Shown one piece after another: positions 37,605-47,737 of a stretch of DNA of 64,000 nt. The position numbers and the translations under genes were made by a program. The stretch comes from Parabacteroides goldsteinii (GTDB lineage Bacteria > Bacteroidota > Bacteroidia > Bacteroidales > Tannerellaceae), in contig NZ_JADNBB010000003.1 of the NCBI RefSeq assembly GCF_015550595.1, positions 270,174 through 334,173 of the forward strand. The letters run 5' to 3'. The notes under the pieces were generated by a model. It had not been told where the DNA came from. It saw only the letters and a list, made by a program, of their open reading frames with translations, and made no database searches. Every line of letters starts with the position of its first letter. Within the stretch, counting starts at the first letter, position 1.

Positions 37605-40600
37605 TTATGCCTCTCTGTATTTTTCTGCGTACTCAGCAGGAGATAACCCATAAAAATCCTTGAAACAATTCGAAAAATATTGATGAGAACCAAAACCCAC
37701 CGCATATGCAACTTCCGATATCGATATTTTCTTGGTACGAAGCAGTTGGGCTGCATATTCCAGTCGGACATTACGCAGATAAGTACTTGGAGTCAACCTG
37801 CATATTTCTTTTAGTTTACGATGTAGATGGACACGGCTGATCCCCAATTCCGCACTCAGCGACTCTATACTCAATGAAGAGTCGCTGATGTGTTCCCGAA
37901 TGATCCGGTTCAACTTCTCCATCAATTTATCATCAGCACTTTTTACATTGAAATCAGTCGTTTCGGAGGTATGATCCGTCTTTTCTCCGGCTTTCGCAAA
38001 GGCTTGTCTATTCAATAAGTTAATAATATTTGCAAGCAAATATCGCAGATCAAAAGGTTTGGATATATATACATCCGCCCCGGATTTCAGACCTTCCACA
38101 CTATCATCCAACGTCGTTTTCGCGGTAAGCATAATAATCGGTATTTGCCGGGTATTATTATTTCCACGCAAACGTTGAGTCATTTCCAAACCATCCATAA
38201 CCGGCATCATCACATCGGTAATAATTAAATCCGGGTAACTGGAGGCAGCTACTTCATAACCGGCCTTTCCATCCATCGCTTCCCTGATAAGAAAGTGTTC
38301 CTGTAATTCGTTCCTCAATAAGGCTAAGATATCAAGATTATCTTCTACCAGCAGGATGGTGGGTTTTCGTGACAAACGATTATTTTTACTAACAGAATCC
38401 GCTTCATTTTTATCCCATGCATCTATTTGAATGTTCATTGACTCGATAGGCACATTACAGTTTTCATTTAGTGGAGTATCACACAATTCCTCCGATTGAT
38501 AGTTTTCTCTTAGAAAAGGTACCCGTACTGTAAACACACTCCCTTCTCCCGGAACGCTCGACACATCTATAGTACCATGATGCAATTCCACCAACATTCG
38601 GCAAAGATGAAGGCCGATCCCTGTCCCAATATTCCCGACATTGTTCCTTTGATCAACCTGATAAAAGCGTTCAAATATCGTATGAATATATTCCGGTGAA
38701 ATTCCTTTTCCATTATCCTGAACGGTAAACTCCAGATACATATTTTCAGAAACAGACAAATGAATCTCAATTTTTCCTCCTTTATTTGTAAACTTGAAAG
38801 CATTAGAGAGGAGATTATAAATAATCTTATCCATAAAATCAATATCTATCCAAACCGTATCGGGTATCTGTTCGGAAATAAAAGATAACTGAATATCCTT
38901 ATCTTTCCCTAACGGACTAAAAGAATCAACTACGTCATTGACAAAAGAGACTACATCTGTCTTACGTACTGCAAGTTTCATTTGCCCCCGATCAATCTTA
39001 CGGATATCCAAGAGTTGATTTATCAGCCGGAGGATACGATTAGCATTCCGGTTCATAATATGATAAACTACCTGTCTCGAAGAATCCGTATCTTCCTGTA
39101 TTAATTTAAGAAGCGGAGATATTACCAACGTTAATGGCGTTCGGATCTCATGAGATATATCTGTAAAGAATTGCAACTTGGATTGTACCAAACGTTCATT
39201 ATGTTCTTTTTCCAACATTCGTTGTTTTTCCCTCAGACGAATCATCGTCAAACGAAAAATACCATATAAAAATAATAAGGTCAACATAGCATAAAGACTC
39301 TTTGCCCACCATGTCAACCACCACGGAGGTGTGATCACAATAGACAAACAGACTGTTTGCTCGTTTTCCGGAACCGTATAAGCTTTCACTCTAAACATAT
39401 ATGAACCGGGGGGAAGATTTGTATATATCGCCGTACGATTACCCCGGATGGCATTCTGCCAATCCCGATCCAGCCCTTCCAACATATATTCATACCTTAC
39501 CCTTTCAGGAGAAACGGCCTCCAGAGCATTAAAAACTATCGACAAATTATTCTGACGGTAATTAAGCGTGATCTCCTGTGTCTCGGACAGAACTTCATTC
39601 AACAGGATTTTTCCCTGATAAGCCTGTCCTACTTCTATCTTATCATTAAAAACAAATAATCCGGATAATAAAAGACCTGAAAGAGGTGTTTCCCTGGCTA
39701 ACTTATCCGGATCAAACCAGGTAATGCCTCGTGTCCCTCCAAAATAAAGACATCCTGACTGACTATGAGTAGATGCCTGAAGCTTAAACTCCTGGTTAGT
39801 TATGCCATCATATGTTCCGTAACCAATAAAACGGTCCTGTTCTTTCTGATAAACGGCGATTCCACTATTCGTACTAACCCAAAAATTACCGGATGAATCC
39901 AATTCAAAACCAGCAATTAAATTATCCGGCAAACCATCCTGTATTGTATATAGAGAACCTTTCTTTAAGTCCTTATCAATTTTATTTAAACCCCAGTTTG
40001 TGCCAATCCAAATATTATTGTCCTTATCTTCTAAAATAGCGATAGCTGTATTATTCTGAATTAAACTATCTTTCCCTGTATAATAGCAAATAGTATTACT
40101 CTCTACATCCATACAACTCAGACCAGCATATGTTCCGACCCACAACCTGTTATTACTATCTATATACACGAAATTACACCAGTTACTCAGCAAATAGCTA
40201 TCAGTATCATCGCCAGTTTGTCTGAAATAAGAGAACTGTCCGGTAGTATGATCCATGCGATTAACACCTCCTCCATTAGTTGCAATCCATACGTGCCCTT
40301 CATGATCCTCCGCAAAGCTAGTAACATGATTACAATTAAGTTGCGATTTTCCCCCTTCCTTATAATAATAATGCCTTATGTCTCCTGTTCGGGTATTATA
40401 AATATAAAAACCATGAAGGTAAGTTCCAATATACATCAGTCCTCTGGAATCCTGAAAAAGACTGGTTATTACATTTTCCTCCGGCAATATACGCTGCTCC
40501 ACCTTATATTGATTATTGACATAGCACAACTTGAATAACCCTCCGCCATTGGTTCCTACCCACAATTTCTGTTCCCTGTCAATCCACAATGCACCTACAC

Positions 40601-41669
40601 TTTGATCTGTTATATCCAATTCGCTGTAAGGGTTATTCTCTATAATCCGAAAGCCATCTTCTTCTGCAGGTATAACAACGATTCCTTTCTCTACGTATCC
40701 AACCCAAATATTTCCCTGCCGATCCTCACATAAGGCTTGCACTTTACCTGTCATAGGATTAAATCCGAAATTCTGAATACCATAAGGTATTAACGTTTCC
40801 TTTTCCTCATCCAATAACCATAATCCTCCTCCATCCGTACCGACCCAAATACGCTGCTTCCGATCTTTTATCAAACAGACTGACAACCTTGCTTCAGGAA
40901 TCCGATCGCACCCTTTCAATGGTCGTACCAACCGGGTTACCGGGTCAATATATATCAGTCCATACCCCAGTGCTGCTACCAGAATATTTCCTTTATTATC
41001 CGTACATAGTGAAAAGATAGAATGCTCTGCCAGAATATGATTAGAGTCTGACAAGTTATTTATGTTCTCCAAAACTGCTGTTTCAGGATGAAAAATAGCA
41101 ATACCATTATATTTACTACCTAACCACAGATCACCATTATCTGCAACAAACAAGGTTGTAATATCCATACTCTTCACATCTGGAAGCTCATATAGAATGA
41201 CTGTATTATCTTTCGGTTGTATTCGCACCAGTCCACGATCTGAAAGAACAATCCAGACAAATCCATTCTTATCTTCTTCGATACAGGATATCTTAGAATG
41301 AGCCAGATATTGATACAAATCTTTAAAGCTGGAAGTAAATTGTTCTGTCCGGTAGTCGTATTTATAAAGTCCGCTAAGCGTTCCTATCCAGAAGTTTCCA
41401 AAAGAGTCTTCATACATGGCGGTAATATAATTATCCGGTAAAGAATTCTTCTTCTGAAACGACTGGGTGAACATTTTCACATCTGCTCCCGTAACCCGGC
41501 CTAATCCACAATCTGTACCGACCCACATCTGGTTTCTGCGGTCCTGATAAATTAAATGGATACTGTTATTCAATAATCCATCTTCTACAGATATAAAGCG
41601 CATGGATGCAAATAGTCGGCTACCAGGCAGCAAGAACAAAAGAATTATACACAATATAAGTTTCTTCAT
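37605..41669 (-). CDS. Hybrid two-component system sensor/regulator (HTCS) of the PUL
   Basis: The start is ATG at 41669 (MKKLILCIILLFLLPGSRLF, signal peptide), giving 1354 residues. The frame extends 23 codons further upstream but that part overlaps a TACATTTG promoter box. Domains: two seven-bladed beta-propellers made of repeats such as DSFGNFWIGTLSGLYKYD and DRKQRIWVGTDGGGLW (residues about 25-680), a Y_Y_Y domain (about 690-755), one membrane helix (about 765-790), HisKA with phospho-His in FFTDISHEIRTPLTL, HATPase (NLLSNAFKFTNKGG), a receiver with phospho-Asp in LIITDVMMPVMDGLEM, and a C-terminal AraC-type DNA-binding domain. It senses a periplasmic oligosaccharide and turns on the adjacent, divergent susC operon. 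Confidence 0.95.
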   Translation of the reverse strand: MKKLILCIILLFLLPGSRLFASMRFISVEDGLLNNSIHLIYQDRRNQMWVGTDCGLGRVTGADVKMFTQSFQKKNSLPDNYITAMYEDSFGNFWIGTLSGLYKYDYRTEQFTSSFKDLYQYLAHSKISCIEEDKNGFVWIVLSDRGLVRIQPKDNTVILYELPDVKSMDITTLFVADNGDLWLGSKYNGIAIFHPETAVLENINNLSDSNHILAEHSIFSLCTDNKGNILVAALGYGLIYIDPVTRLVRPLKGCDRIPEARLSVCLIKDRKQRIWVGTDGGGLWLLDEEKETLIPYGIQNFGFNPMTGKVQALCEDRQGNIWVGYVEKGIVVIPAEEDGFRIIENNPYSELDITDQSVGALWIDREQKLWVGTNGGGLFKLCYVNNQYKVEQRILPEENVITSLFQDSRGLMYIGTYLHGFYIYNTRTGDIRHYYYKEGGKSQLNCNHVTSFAEDHEGHVWIATNGGGVNRMDHTTGQFSYFRQTGDDTDSYLLSNWCNFVYIDSNNRLWVGTYAGLSCMDVESNTICYYTGKDSLIQNNTAIAILEDKDNNIWIGTNWGLNKIDKDLKKGSLYTIQDGLPDNLIAGFELDSSGNFWVSTNSGIAVYQKEQDRFIGYGTYDGITNQEFKLQASTHSQSGCLYFGGTRGITWFDPDKLARETPLSGLLLSGLFVFNDKIEVGQAYQGKILLNEVLSETQEITLNYRQNNLSIVFNALEAVSPERVRYEYMLEGLDRDWQNAIRGNRTAIYTNLPPGSYMFRVKAYTVPENEQTVCLSIVITPPWWLTWWAKSLYAMLTLLFLYGIFRLTMIRLREKQRMLEKEHNERLVQSKLQFFTDISHEIRTPLTLVISPLLKLIQEDTDSSRQVVYHIMNRNANRILRLINQLLDIRKIDRGQMKLAVRKTDVVSFVNDVVDSFSPLGKDKDIQLSFISEQIPDTVWIDIDFMDKIIYNLLSNAFKFTNKGGKIEIHLSVSENMYLEFTVQDNGKGISPEYIHTIFERFYQVDQRNNVGNIGTGIGLHLCRMLVELHHGTIDVSSVPGEGSVFTVRVPFLRENYQSEELCDTPLNENCNVPIESMNIQIDAWDKNEADSVSKNNRLSRKPTILLVEDNLDILALLRNELQEHFLIREAMDGKAGYEVAASSYPDLIITDVMMPVMDGLEMTQRLRGNNNTRQIPIIMLTAKTTLDDSVEGLKSGADVYISKPFDLRYLLANIINLLNRQAFAKAGEKTDHTSETTDFNVKSADDKLMEKLNRIIREHISDSSLSIESLSAELGISRVHLHRKLKEICRLTPSTYLRNVRLEYAAQLLRTKKISISEVAYAVGFGSHQYFSNCFKDFYGLSPAEYAEKYREA

Positions 41670-41690
41670 ACAGGTAACAATAGTTCGACA

Positions 41691-41698
41691 CAAATGTA
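41691..41698 (-). promoter_or_regulatory. Candidate -7 box of the HTCS gene
   Basis: TACATTTG on the minus strand, 22 bp before the ATG at 41669, supports that start. -33 element not exact. Confidence 0.5.
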
Positions 41699-41834
41699 AG
41701 TATTTTTCCAGCAAAAAACAGTGCATTACAATGTACATAACATAATCTTTAAATATTGAGACATATTCTTAAACCTGTTACAAGGGCCTAAGCTCTTTAT
41801 TACACCTGCAGTCGTTATCTATCAAAACATACCC

Positions 41835-41842
41835 TACATTTG
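41835..41842 (+). promoter_or_regulatory. Candidate -7 box of the susC operon
   Basis: TACATTTG, 34 bp upstream of the SusC-like ATG. The -33 TTTG is lacking, as expected for a promoter that needs the HTCS activator (inference). Confidence 0.55.
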
Positions 41843-41875
41843 TTTCAACATGTATAACTTTAAAATCATTCTTTT

Positions 41876-44800
41876 ATGAAAAGGAAATGTAGTACCTTTT
41901 TATCGCAGGACCTAACTAAAAGGTTTATGCGAAATTTGACTCTCACAGCCCTTTTATTAATAGTAGGACTTTCAGCCTATGCACAAACAGGCAGTCAGAT
42001 CAACGGTGTTGTATTATCGGCAACAGATAATCTTCCTTTGATCGGCGTAAATATTGTCCAGCTGGGAACTTCGAACGGAACAGTCACGAATGTAGATGGC
42101 AACTTTACTCTAACCGTTCCGGAAAACTCTTTCTTAACGATTTCATATATCGGATATATGGAACAACAAATCAAGGTAATTTCCGGAAAAGATCATTACA
42201 GGATATTACTTAAAGAAGACTCTCAAACATTGGAAGAAGTCGTGGTGGTAGGCTATGGTGTACAAAAGAAAAAATTAGTCACTGGAGCAACAATACAGGT
42301 AAAAGGTGACGATATACAGAAATTGAATACCGTCTCCCCTCTTTCCGCACTACAAAGCCAGACACCAGGGGTAAATATCATGAAAAAATCCGGACAACCC
42401 GGTGAAGGTTTCAAAGTAAATATCCGTGGTATCGGTACAATTGGTAACTCCCAACCTCTTTATATAGTAGATGGCGTATCCAGAGGCAACATCGACTATC
42501 TCAATCCGGCAGATATCGAATCATTAGATGTATTAAAAGACGCTGCTTCCGCAGCCATCTACGGATCACGTGCAGCAAACGGAGTCGTATTAGTTACAAC
42601 AAAACAAGGTAAAGCCGGCAAAGCGTCCATACAATATGATGGATACTTCGGTGTACAAAACGTTTATAAAAGCCAGCCTCTGCTCAATGCACAGGAATAT
42701 GCCATGATCATGAATGAAGCACAAATAAACTCAGGACTCAGACCTTATGATTTTACCAATATGATGGATGCGGGCGATTGGGAGCGTATTCAAAACAGTA
42801 GTTGGAAAGGAACAAACTGGTTAAAAGAATTGGAAAATGAAAATGCTCCGATGCAAAGCCACGCCCTTAACATCTCCGGAGGAACAGAGCAGTCGGTCTA
42901 TTCAATCGGACTTTCATACACCACACAGGAAGGAATTTACGGCAAACCAGTACAACCCCAATACAGCCGTTATACAGCAAGAGTAAACACAGACCATACT
43001 CTTTATAAAGTAAAAGATATGGACATTATCAAATTCGGCGAAAACATGTCTTATTCTTTCTCTGAAAAAAACGGTATCGGTATCGGTAACTTTGGCTGGA
43101 ACGATATTGCCAATGCACTGAGAATAAGTCCATTTATGCCGCTTTGGGCAAAAGATGCCAATGGGAATGAGATAGAAGGTGAATATCACTACGCCATACC
43201 CTGGAATAACAGGCAAGCCAACCCGATTGGCGATATGGTTTATCAGAGAGGTCAGAATATATCCAAAAATCATAATCTGGACGGAAACTTCTTCGCAGTA
43301 ATACAACCCATCAAAAATCTTAAATTCCGCAGCAGCTTCGGTTTTAATATAAGTGCCAATACTTACAGGAGTTATTCGCCGGAATACAAATTAAGTCCTG
43401 AAAACTTTCGTACGGAAGACCTCACTTACCAAAGTTCCGGGGTAGGATTAGGCTGGACATTCGAAAATACGCTTTCTTACGCATTCAATATCAACCAGGT
43501 ACATAGTTTCGACGCATTAATCGGAATGTCTGCCGAACGATGGGGTTTAGGAGACAACCTTAATGCTAAAAATGTAAATTCAATCTTTGATGATTTTGAC
43601 CATGCTTATATAGATAATGCAAATGTTGTTGATGCTTCCAAAACCTCTATTGGAGGTAGTCCCTGGGGCAAAGGCGGCATCATGTCTTATTTCGGCCGTA
43701 TCAATTATAACTATAAAGAAAAATACATGGCTACACTGGTCATGCGTTCAGACGGTTCATCCAATTTCGCCAAAGGAAATCGCTGGGGGTATTTTCCTTC
43801 CGTATCTGCAGGTTGGGTTATGAGTAACGAGGATTTTATGGAATCGACAAAGAGTTGGATGGACTTCATGAAGTTGCGTGCCAGTTGGGGGCAGAATGGA
43901 AACCAGTCTATTTCTCCTTTCCAATATCTGGCCACAATCTCTTTCTATGATGCTTATTACTTTATAGGTACGGATAAAGGACAAATATCACAAGGTGCAT
44001 TTCCTGACATCTTACCCAATCAGAACGTAACATGGGAGACTTCCGAACAAATTGACCTGGGTTTCGACGCTCGTTTCATAAACAATCGGTTAGGTATCAA
44101 TTTCGACTGGTATAACAAAAAAACGAAAGACTGGTTAGTTCCCGCTCCCGTCTTAGCCAGTTATGGTACAGGCGCTCCATATATCAACGGTGGAGATATT
44201 GTGAACAAAGGTATCGAAATTGCCATGAACTGGAATGACCAGGCAGGCGACTTCACCTATGGAATCAGTGCAAATATGTCTTATAATAAAAATGAAGTAA
44301 CCCGTATTGCTAATAGTGAAGGCATCATTCGCTCCGATGTAAAAATCAGTAACGGTACGGCGAGTATTCCCCGTGCTGAAGTAGGACGTCCTATCGGTTA
44401 CTTCTGGGGATATAAAACAGACGGGCTCTTCCAAAATGATAATGACGTACAGAATTACAAGAATAACGACGGAAAAGTAATCATGCCGACAGCCCAACCC
44501 GGAGATGTCCGTTTCGTAGACCTGAATGGTGACGGAGTTATTGATGATAAGGATAAAACAATGATCGGTGATCCTAATCCGGATGTGTTATTCGGATTAA
44601 ATCTCAACTTGGGATATAAAGGTTTTGATCTCTCAATCACAACTAACGGTTCATTCGGTAATCAGATCATCAAATCATATCGCGGAGCCGGAGACAGTCC
44701 TCAGGATAATTATACAACCGAAATATTCGGCAGATGGCATGGCGAAGGAACCTCTAACAAAATACCCCGTATTACGAATGGGACACATATCAACCGTCAA

Positions 44801-45079
44801 TATATATCCGACCTATACGTTGAAAACGGAGATTACTGGAGAATCAATAATATTACTCTCGGCTATGACTTCAAGAAGTTATTCAAGAAAGTCCCTTTCG
44901 AACAACTCCGACTTTATATTACAGCCCAGAACTTGTTTACTATTACAGGATATTCAGGAATGGATCCGGAGATTGGAACCAGTACAGATGACACAAACTC
45001 CGGATGGGCTAGTGGTATTGATGTAGGATTCTATCCGTTACCCAGAACATATATGGTTGGAGCAAATATTAAATTCTAA
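41876..45079 (+). CDS. SusC/RagA-family TonB-linked outer-membrane transporter
   Basis: The 1067-residue protein has a signal region (MRNLTLTALLLIVGLSAYAQ, at residues 18-37 of the longest frame), a carboxypeptidase-regulatory-like domain (NGVVLSATDNLPLIGVNIVQ, residues about 42-115), the SusC TonB-box motif LEEVVVVGYGVQKKK near 122, and a plug with NIRGIGTIGNSQPLYIVDGV. A C-terminal barrel ends in LPRTYMVGANIKF. It imports oligosaccharides captured by the SusD partner. The start may be M1 (41876) or M18 (41927); the promoter at 41835-41842 allows either. First gene of the rightward PUL operon. Confidence 0.96.
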   Translation: MKRKCSTFLSQDLTKRFMRNLTLTALLLIVGLSAYAQTGSQINGVVLSATDNLPLIGVNIVQLGTSNGTVTNVDGNFTLTVPENSFLTISYIGYMEQQIKVISGKDHYRILLKEDSQTLEEVVVVGYGVQKKKLVTGATIQVKGDDIQKLNTVSPLSALQSQTPGVNIMKKSGQPGEGFKVNIRGIGTIGNSQPLYIVDGVSRGNIDYLNPADIESLDVLKDAASAAIYGSRAANGVVLVTTKQGKAGKASIQYDGYFGVQNVYKSQPLLNAQEYAMIMNEAQINSGLRPYDFTNMMDAGDWERIQNSSWKGTNWLKELENENAPMQSHALNISGGTEQSVYSIGLSYTTQEGIYGKPVQPQYSRYTARVNTDHTLYKVKDMDIIKFGENMSYSFSEKNGIGIGNFGWNDIANALRISPFMPLWAKDANGNEIEGEYHYAIPWNNRQANPIGDMVYQRGQNISKNHNLDGNFFAVIQPIKNLKFRSSFGFNISANTYRSYSPEYKLSPENFRTEDLTYQSSGVGLGWTFENTLSYAFNINQVHSFDALIGMSAERWGLGDNLNAKNVNSIFDDFDHAYIDNANVVDASKTSIGGSPWGKGGIMSYFGRINYNYKEKYMATLVMRSDGSSNFAKGNRWGYFPSVSAGWVMSNEDFMESTKSWMDFMKLRASWGQNGNQSISPFQYLATISFYDAYYFIGTDKGQISQGAFPDILPNQNVTWETSEQIDLGFDARFINNRLGINFDWYNKKTKDWLVPAPVLASYGTGAPYINGGDIVNKGIEIAMNWNDQAGDFTYGISANMSYNKNEVTRIANSEGIIRSDVKISNGTASIPRAEVGRPIGYFWGYKTDGLFQNDNDVQNYKNNDGKVIMPTAQPGDVRFVDLNGDGVIDDKDKTMIGDPNPDVLFGLNLNLGYKGFDLSITTNGSFGNQIIKSYRGAGDSPQDNYTTEIFGRWHGEGTSNKIPRITNGTHINRQYISDLYVENGDYWRINNITLGYDFKKLFKKVPFEQLRLYITAQNLFTITGYSGMDPEIGTSTDDTNSGWASGIDVGFYPLPRTYMVGANIKF

Positions 45080-45093
45080 ATTAAAGACAACTT

Positions 45094-46818
45094 ATGAAAC
45101 GACTATTTATATATATTATAGCATCTGCATCCTTCCTGAACACAGGCTGCAGCGACTTTCTGGATACAGATAACCTGACCAAGAAAGACAACACAAATTT
45201 CCCTATGTCACCAGAAGACGCAACACAATCGTTATATGGTGCCTATTCAACAATGATCACTTTTGATGCCAACGAACATCCTTTTATGGTAGCGGAACTA
45301 CTATCTGACGATCGTTTCGGCGGTGGCGGACAAAACGACCGCAACCCACAGGCTCTTAATGTATTCAAAGCGACTTCCGAGAATCAGTTGAAAGGAGCCT
45401 GGAGTAATCTGTACAAAGGTATTTTCCGGTGTAACATGCTTCTGACCACCCTGGACCAAGTTCCTTCCTGGGAAAGTGAAGCTCAAAAAAATAAAATAAA
45501 AGGCGAAGCATGCTTCCTGCGTGCATTCTTTTATTTCAATATGGCACGTATGTGGGGTTCTGTACCCTTGGTGATAGAACCAATCCCTCAGAATAATCCG
45601 AAAGCAACTCCGGAGGAATTATTCGCACAGATCTTCCTTGATTTGAAAACAGCAATCGAAAACTTATCGCCCGTCCAACAGCCGGCATCCGAATTAGGTC
45701 GTGCTACGAAATGGGCGGCAGAGGCTTTAATGGCACGCGCTTATCTATTCTATGACGGATATTATAATCAAAACGCCCGTAAAGAGGTGAAACTTGCCGA
45801 TAAGACTTCCATCAATCAAGCAAATGTCACAGAATGGTTAAATGATTGTATCAATAACAGTGGTCACAAACTAGCTTCTGATTTCAGGAATTTATGGCCT
45901 TATTCTATTGATATACCGGAAGCTGATTACCTGTATGCCAAAAACAATCATTTGAGCTGGCTACGGGAAACAGGAGACAACAAGGAAAGCATATTCGTTG
46001 GAAAACATTCCATATTAGGCAGTTGGGATACTCCTAACTCTGATAAATATAGCAATCAAGTCAATATTTATATGGGATTAAGAGATCAGACACTCGTACC
46101 TTTCGGACAAGGCTGGGGATTCGGCCCAGTGGTTCCTACATTATATAATGAATGGGCAGATAATGACCTGAGAAAAAAAGGCTCTATCTGTAACGTCAAT
46201 GATACCGAAGAAAACTTACCTGATTATAAATGGGGAGGTGATATGATGTGGCAGGAAACCGGCCTTTGGCAAAAGAAATATATTCCGATCAATGTACGCC
46301 GGAAAAACGCCTCCGGCATTGAAGAGATCTGTAATTACAGTTGTGTTTTATATGGCAGAACTCCTAATTTTTCACAGGATAACACGCAAGATATTGTCTA
46401 CATCCGTTTTGCTGATGTATTGCTGATGCATGCCGAATTAACCAAAACGACAGACGGCATCAACAAAGTCAGAAGCCGTGTAAACCTTGAACCTATAGCA
46501 GCCTATAGCGATGAAACCTTACAGAAGGAAAGGAGATACGAACTGGCATTTGAAGGCTGTCGCTATTACGATCTGCTGCGTTGGTATGGTAAAGAAGCCG
46601 GTGTCATCATGAAAAATAATATGACCGGATCTAAAATATGGAATATGGCACAGCCAACCACCATCAACCAGGATCGTGGCAACGACTATTTCAACAATAT
46701 TGACCAACGGGTTAGAGAAACCGGCGGTTTCTTACAAATACCTAACGAAGAAATAACCTTATCCGGAGGAGTCTTAACACAGAATCCGGGTTGGGAAGGA
46801 GCTTCCGTTATGTTCTGA
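45094..46818 (+). CDS. SusD/RagB-family glycan-binding lipoprotein
   Basis: The 574-residue lipoprotein has a signal [19 protein letters not shown] with lipidated Cys19. SusD hallmarks are FLDTDNLTKKDNTNFPMSPE, KGEACFLRAFFYFNMARMWG near residue 137, RATKWAAEALMARAYLFYDG near 205, and VRSRVNLEPIAAY with ERRYELAFEGCRYYDLLRW near 475-505. It forms the lid over the SusC barrel and binds the glycan at the cell surface. It follows SusC by 14 bp. Confidence 0.96.
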   Translation: MKRLFIYIIASASFLNTGCSDFLDTDNLTKKDNTNFPMSPEDATQSLYGAYSTMITFDANEHPFMVAELLSDDRFGGGGQNDRNPQALNVFKATSENQLKGAWSNLYKGIFRCNMLLTTLDQVPSWESEAQKNKIKGEACFLRAFFYFNMARMWGSVPLVIEPIPQNNPKATPEELFAQIFLDLKTAIENLSPVQQPASELGRATKWAAEALMARAYLFYDGYYNQNARKEVKLADKTSINQANVTEWLNDCINNSGHKLASDFRNLWPYSIDIPEADYLYAKNNHLSWLRETGDNKESIFVGKHSILGSWDTPNSDKYSNQVNIYMGLRDQTLVPFGQGWGFGPVVPTLYNEWADNDLRKKGSICNVNDTEENLPDYKWGGDMMWQETGLWQKKYIPINVRRKNASGIEEICNYSCVLYGRTPNFSQDNTQDIVYIRFADVLLMHAELTKTTDGINKVRSRVNLEPIAAYSDETLQKERRYELAFEGCRYYDLLRWYGKEAGVIMKNNMTGSKIWNMAQPTTINQDRGNDYFNNIDQRVRETGGFLQIPNEEITLSGGVLTQNPGWEGASVMF

Positions 46819-46848
46819 TAAAATATTTACCAATAAACATAGTATCTT

Positions 46849-47709
46849 ATGAAAGCTAAAATAATATTTCTGTTCTTATTATTACTGACAATCTTTACAG
46901 CCTGTGAACCGATTGAAGATCGGCAAGATGCAGGGAATGTATTAAAAGAGAGTGAACTAATTTTCAATATTATTCAGGAAACGACAGGAAGCAATACCGT
47001 TATATTCGAAAACAAAACACAGGGAATCTTGCCTTTCTTCGACTGGGGCTCCGGTTTTTCTAATAAAACACAAGCTGAGGCTTATTTCCCATTTGCCGGA
47101 ACCTATTCGGTAACCTTCACTGCTTATTGTGCCGGAGGTAATATCAGTACAAGCAAAGAGTTTACTGTCAACCAAAATGATCCGGTCTATTTCAATGATC
47201 CGGCATGGAATCTTATATCTGGCAACGGCAGTGGCAAAACCTGGATATTTGCAACAGATATCCCTTCCTCTAATTTTGGTGGAAGGATATGGGGTAATGG
47301 CGGATATCTCGATATCCCTTCCGGCCCTAACTGGTGGGGACGGACTTTCGAGGATGCCAAAGATGACGGAATAGATCTCAATGCCGAGTTATATTTCGAC
47401 CTGGACGGTGCGGCTCACATGAAAACAATCAGTAATGGAACCACAACTACTGGTAATTATGACTTTAAACTGAATGAAAAAGTCATGACCAGTGATGGTC
47501 AGATATGGGCCATAGGAAGTATCGAATTCTCCGGAGCCACCATTCCTCACGGCATTAGTCAAAACGAAGGGCAAAAACCTGTGTATAAGTTTGATATCTG
47601 TACGTTAACCGAAAATGAACTGGTATTATGTTACAACACAGAAGGGAATAGAACCCAGGGCTGTGAAAGCTGGTACTGGCGTTTTAAGAGAAAAGGGTTT
47701 AATTATTAA
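46849..47709 (+). CDS. PKD-domain surface lipoprotein, putative glycan-binding protein (SusE-position)
   Basis: The 286-residue lipoprotein has signal MKAKIIFLFLLLLTIFTAC with Cys19. Residues about 38-110 look like a PKD/Ig-like domain (TVIFENKTQGILPFFDWGSG, then AGTYSVTFTAYCAGG). A C-terminal beta-rich domain (about 120-286) with many Trp and Tyr follows (SGNGSGKTWIFATDIPSSNF, CESWYWRFKRKGFNY). Its position directly after SusD and its aromatic-rich surface suggest a surface glycan-binding protein. I do not recognise an exact family and no catalytic motif is seen. Confidence 0.75.
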   Translation: MKAKIIFLFLLLLTIFTACEPIEDRQDAGNVLKESELIFNIIQETTGSNTVIFENKTQGILPFFDWGSGFSNKTQAEAYFPFAGTYSVTFTAYCAGGNISTSKEFTVNQNDPVYFNDPAWNLISGNGSGKTWIFATDIPSSNFGGRIWGNGGYLDIPSGPNWWGRTFEDAKDDGIDLNAELYFDLDGAAHMKTISNGTTTTGNYDFKLNEKVMTSDGQIWAIGSIEFSGATIPHGISQNEGQKPVYKFDICTLTENELVLCYNTEGNRTQGCESWYWRFKRKGFNY

Positions 47710-47737
47710 TCAATGATAAGTCAGACATCTGTCTCAT

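Noticed and set aside
41670-41738. 23-codon N-terminal extension of the HTCS.
   Set aside because: It contains the TACATTTG promoter box; the signal peptide begins at 41669.
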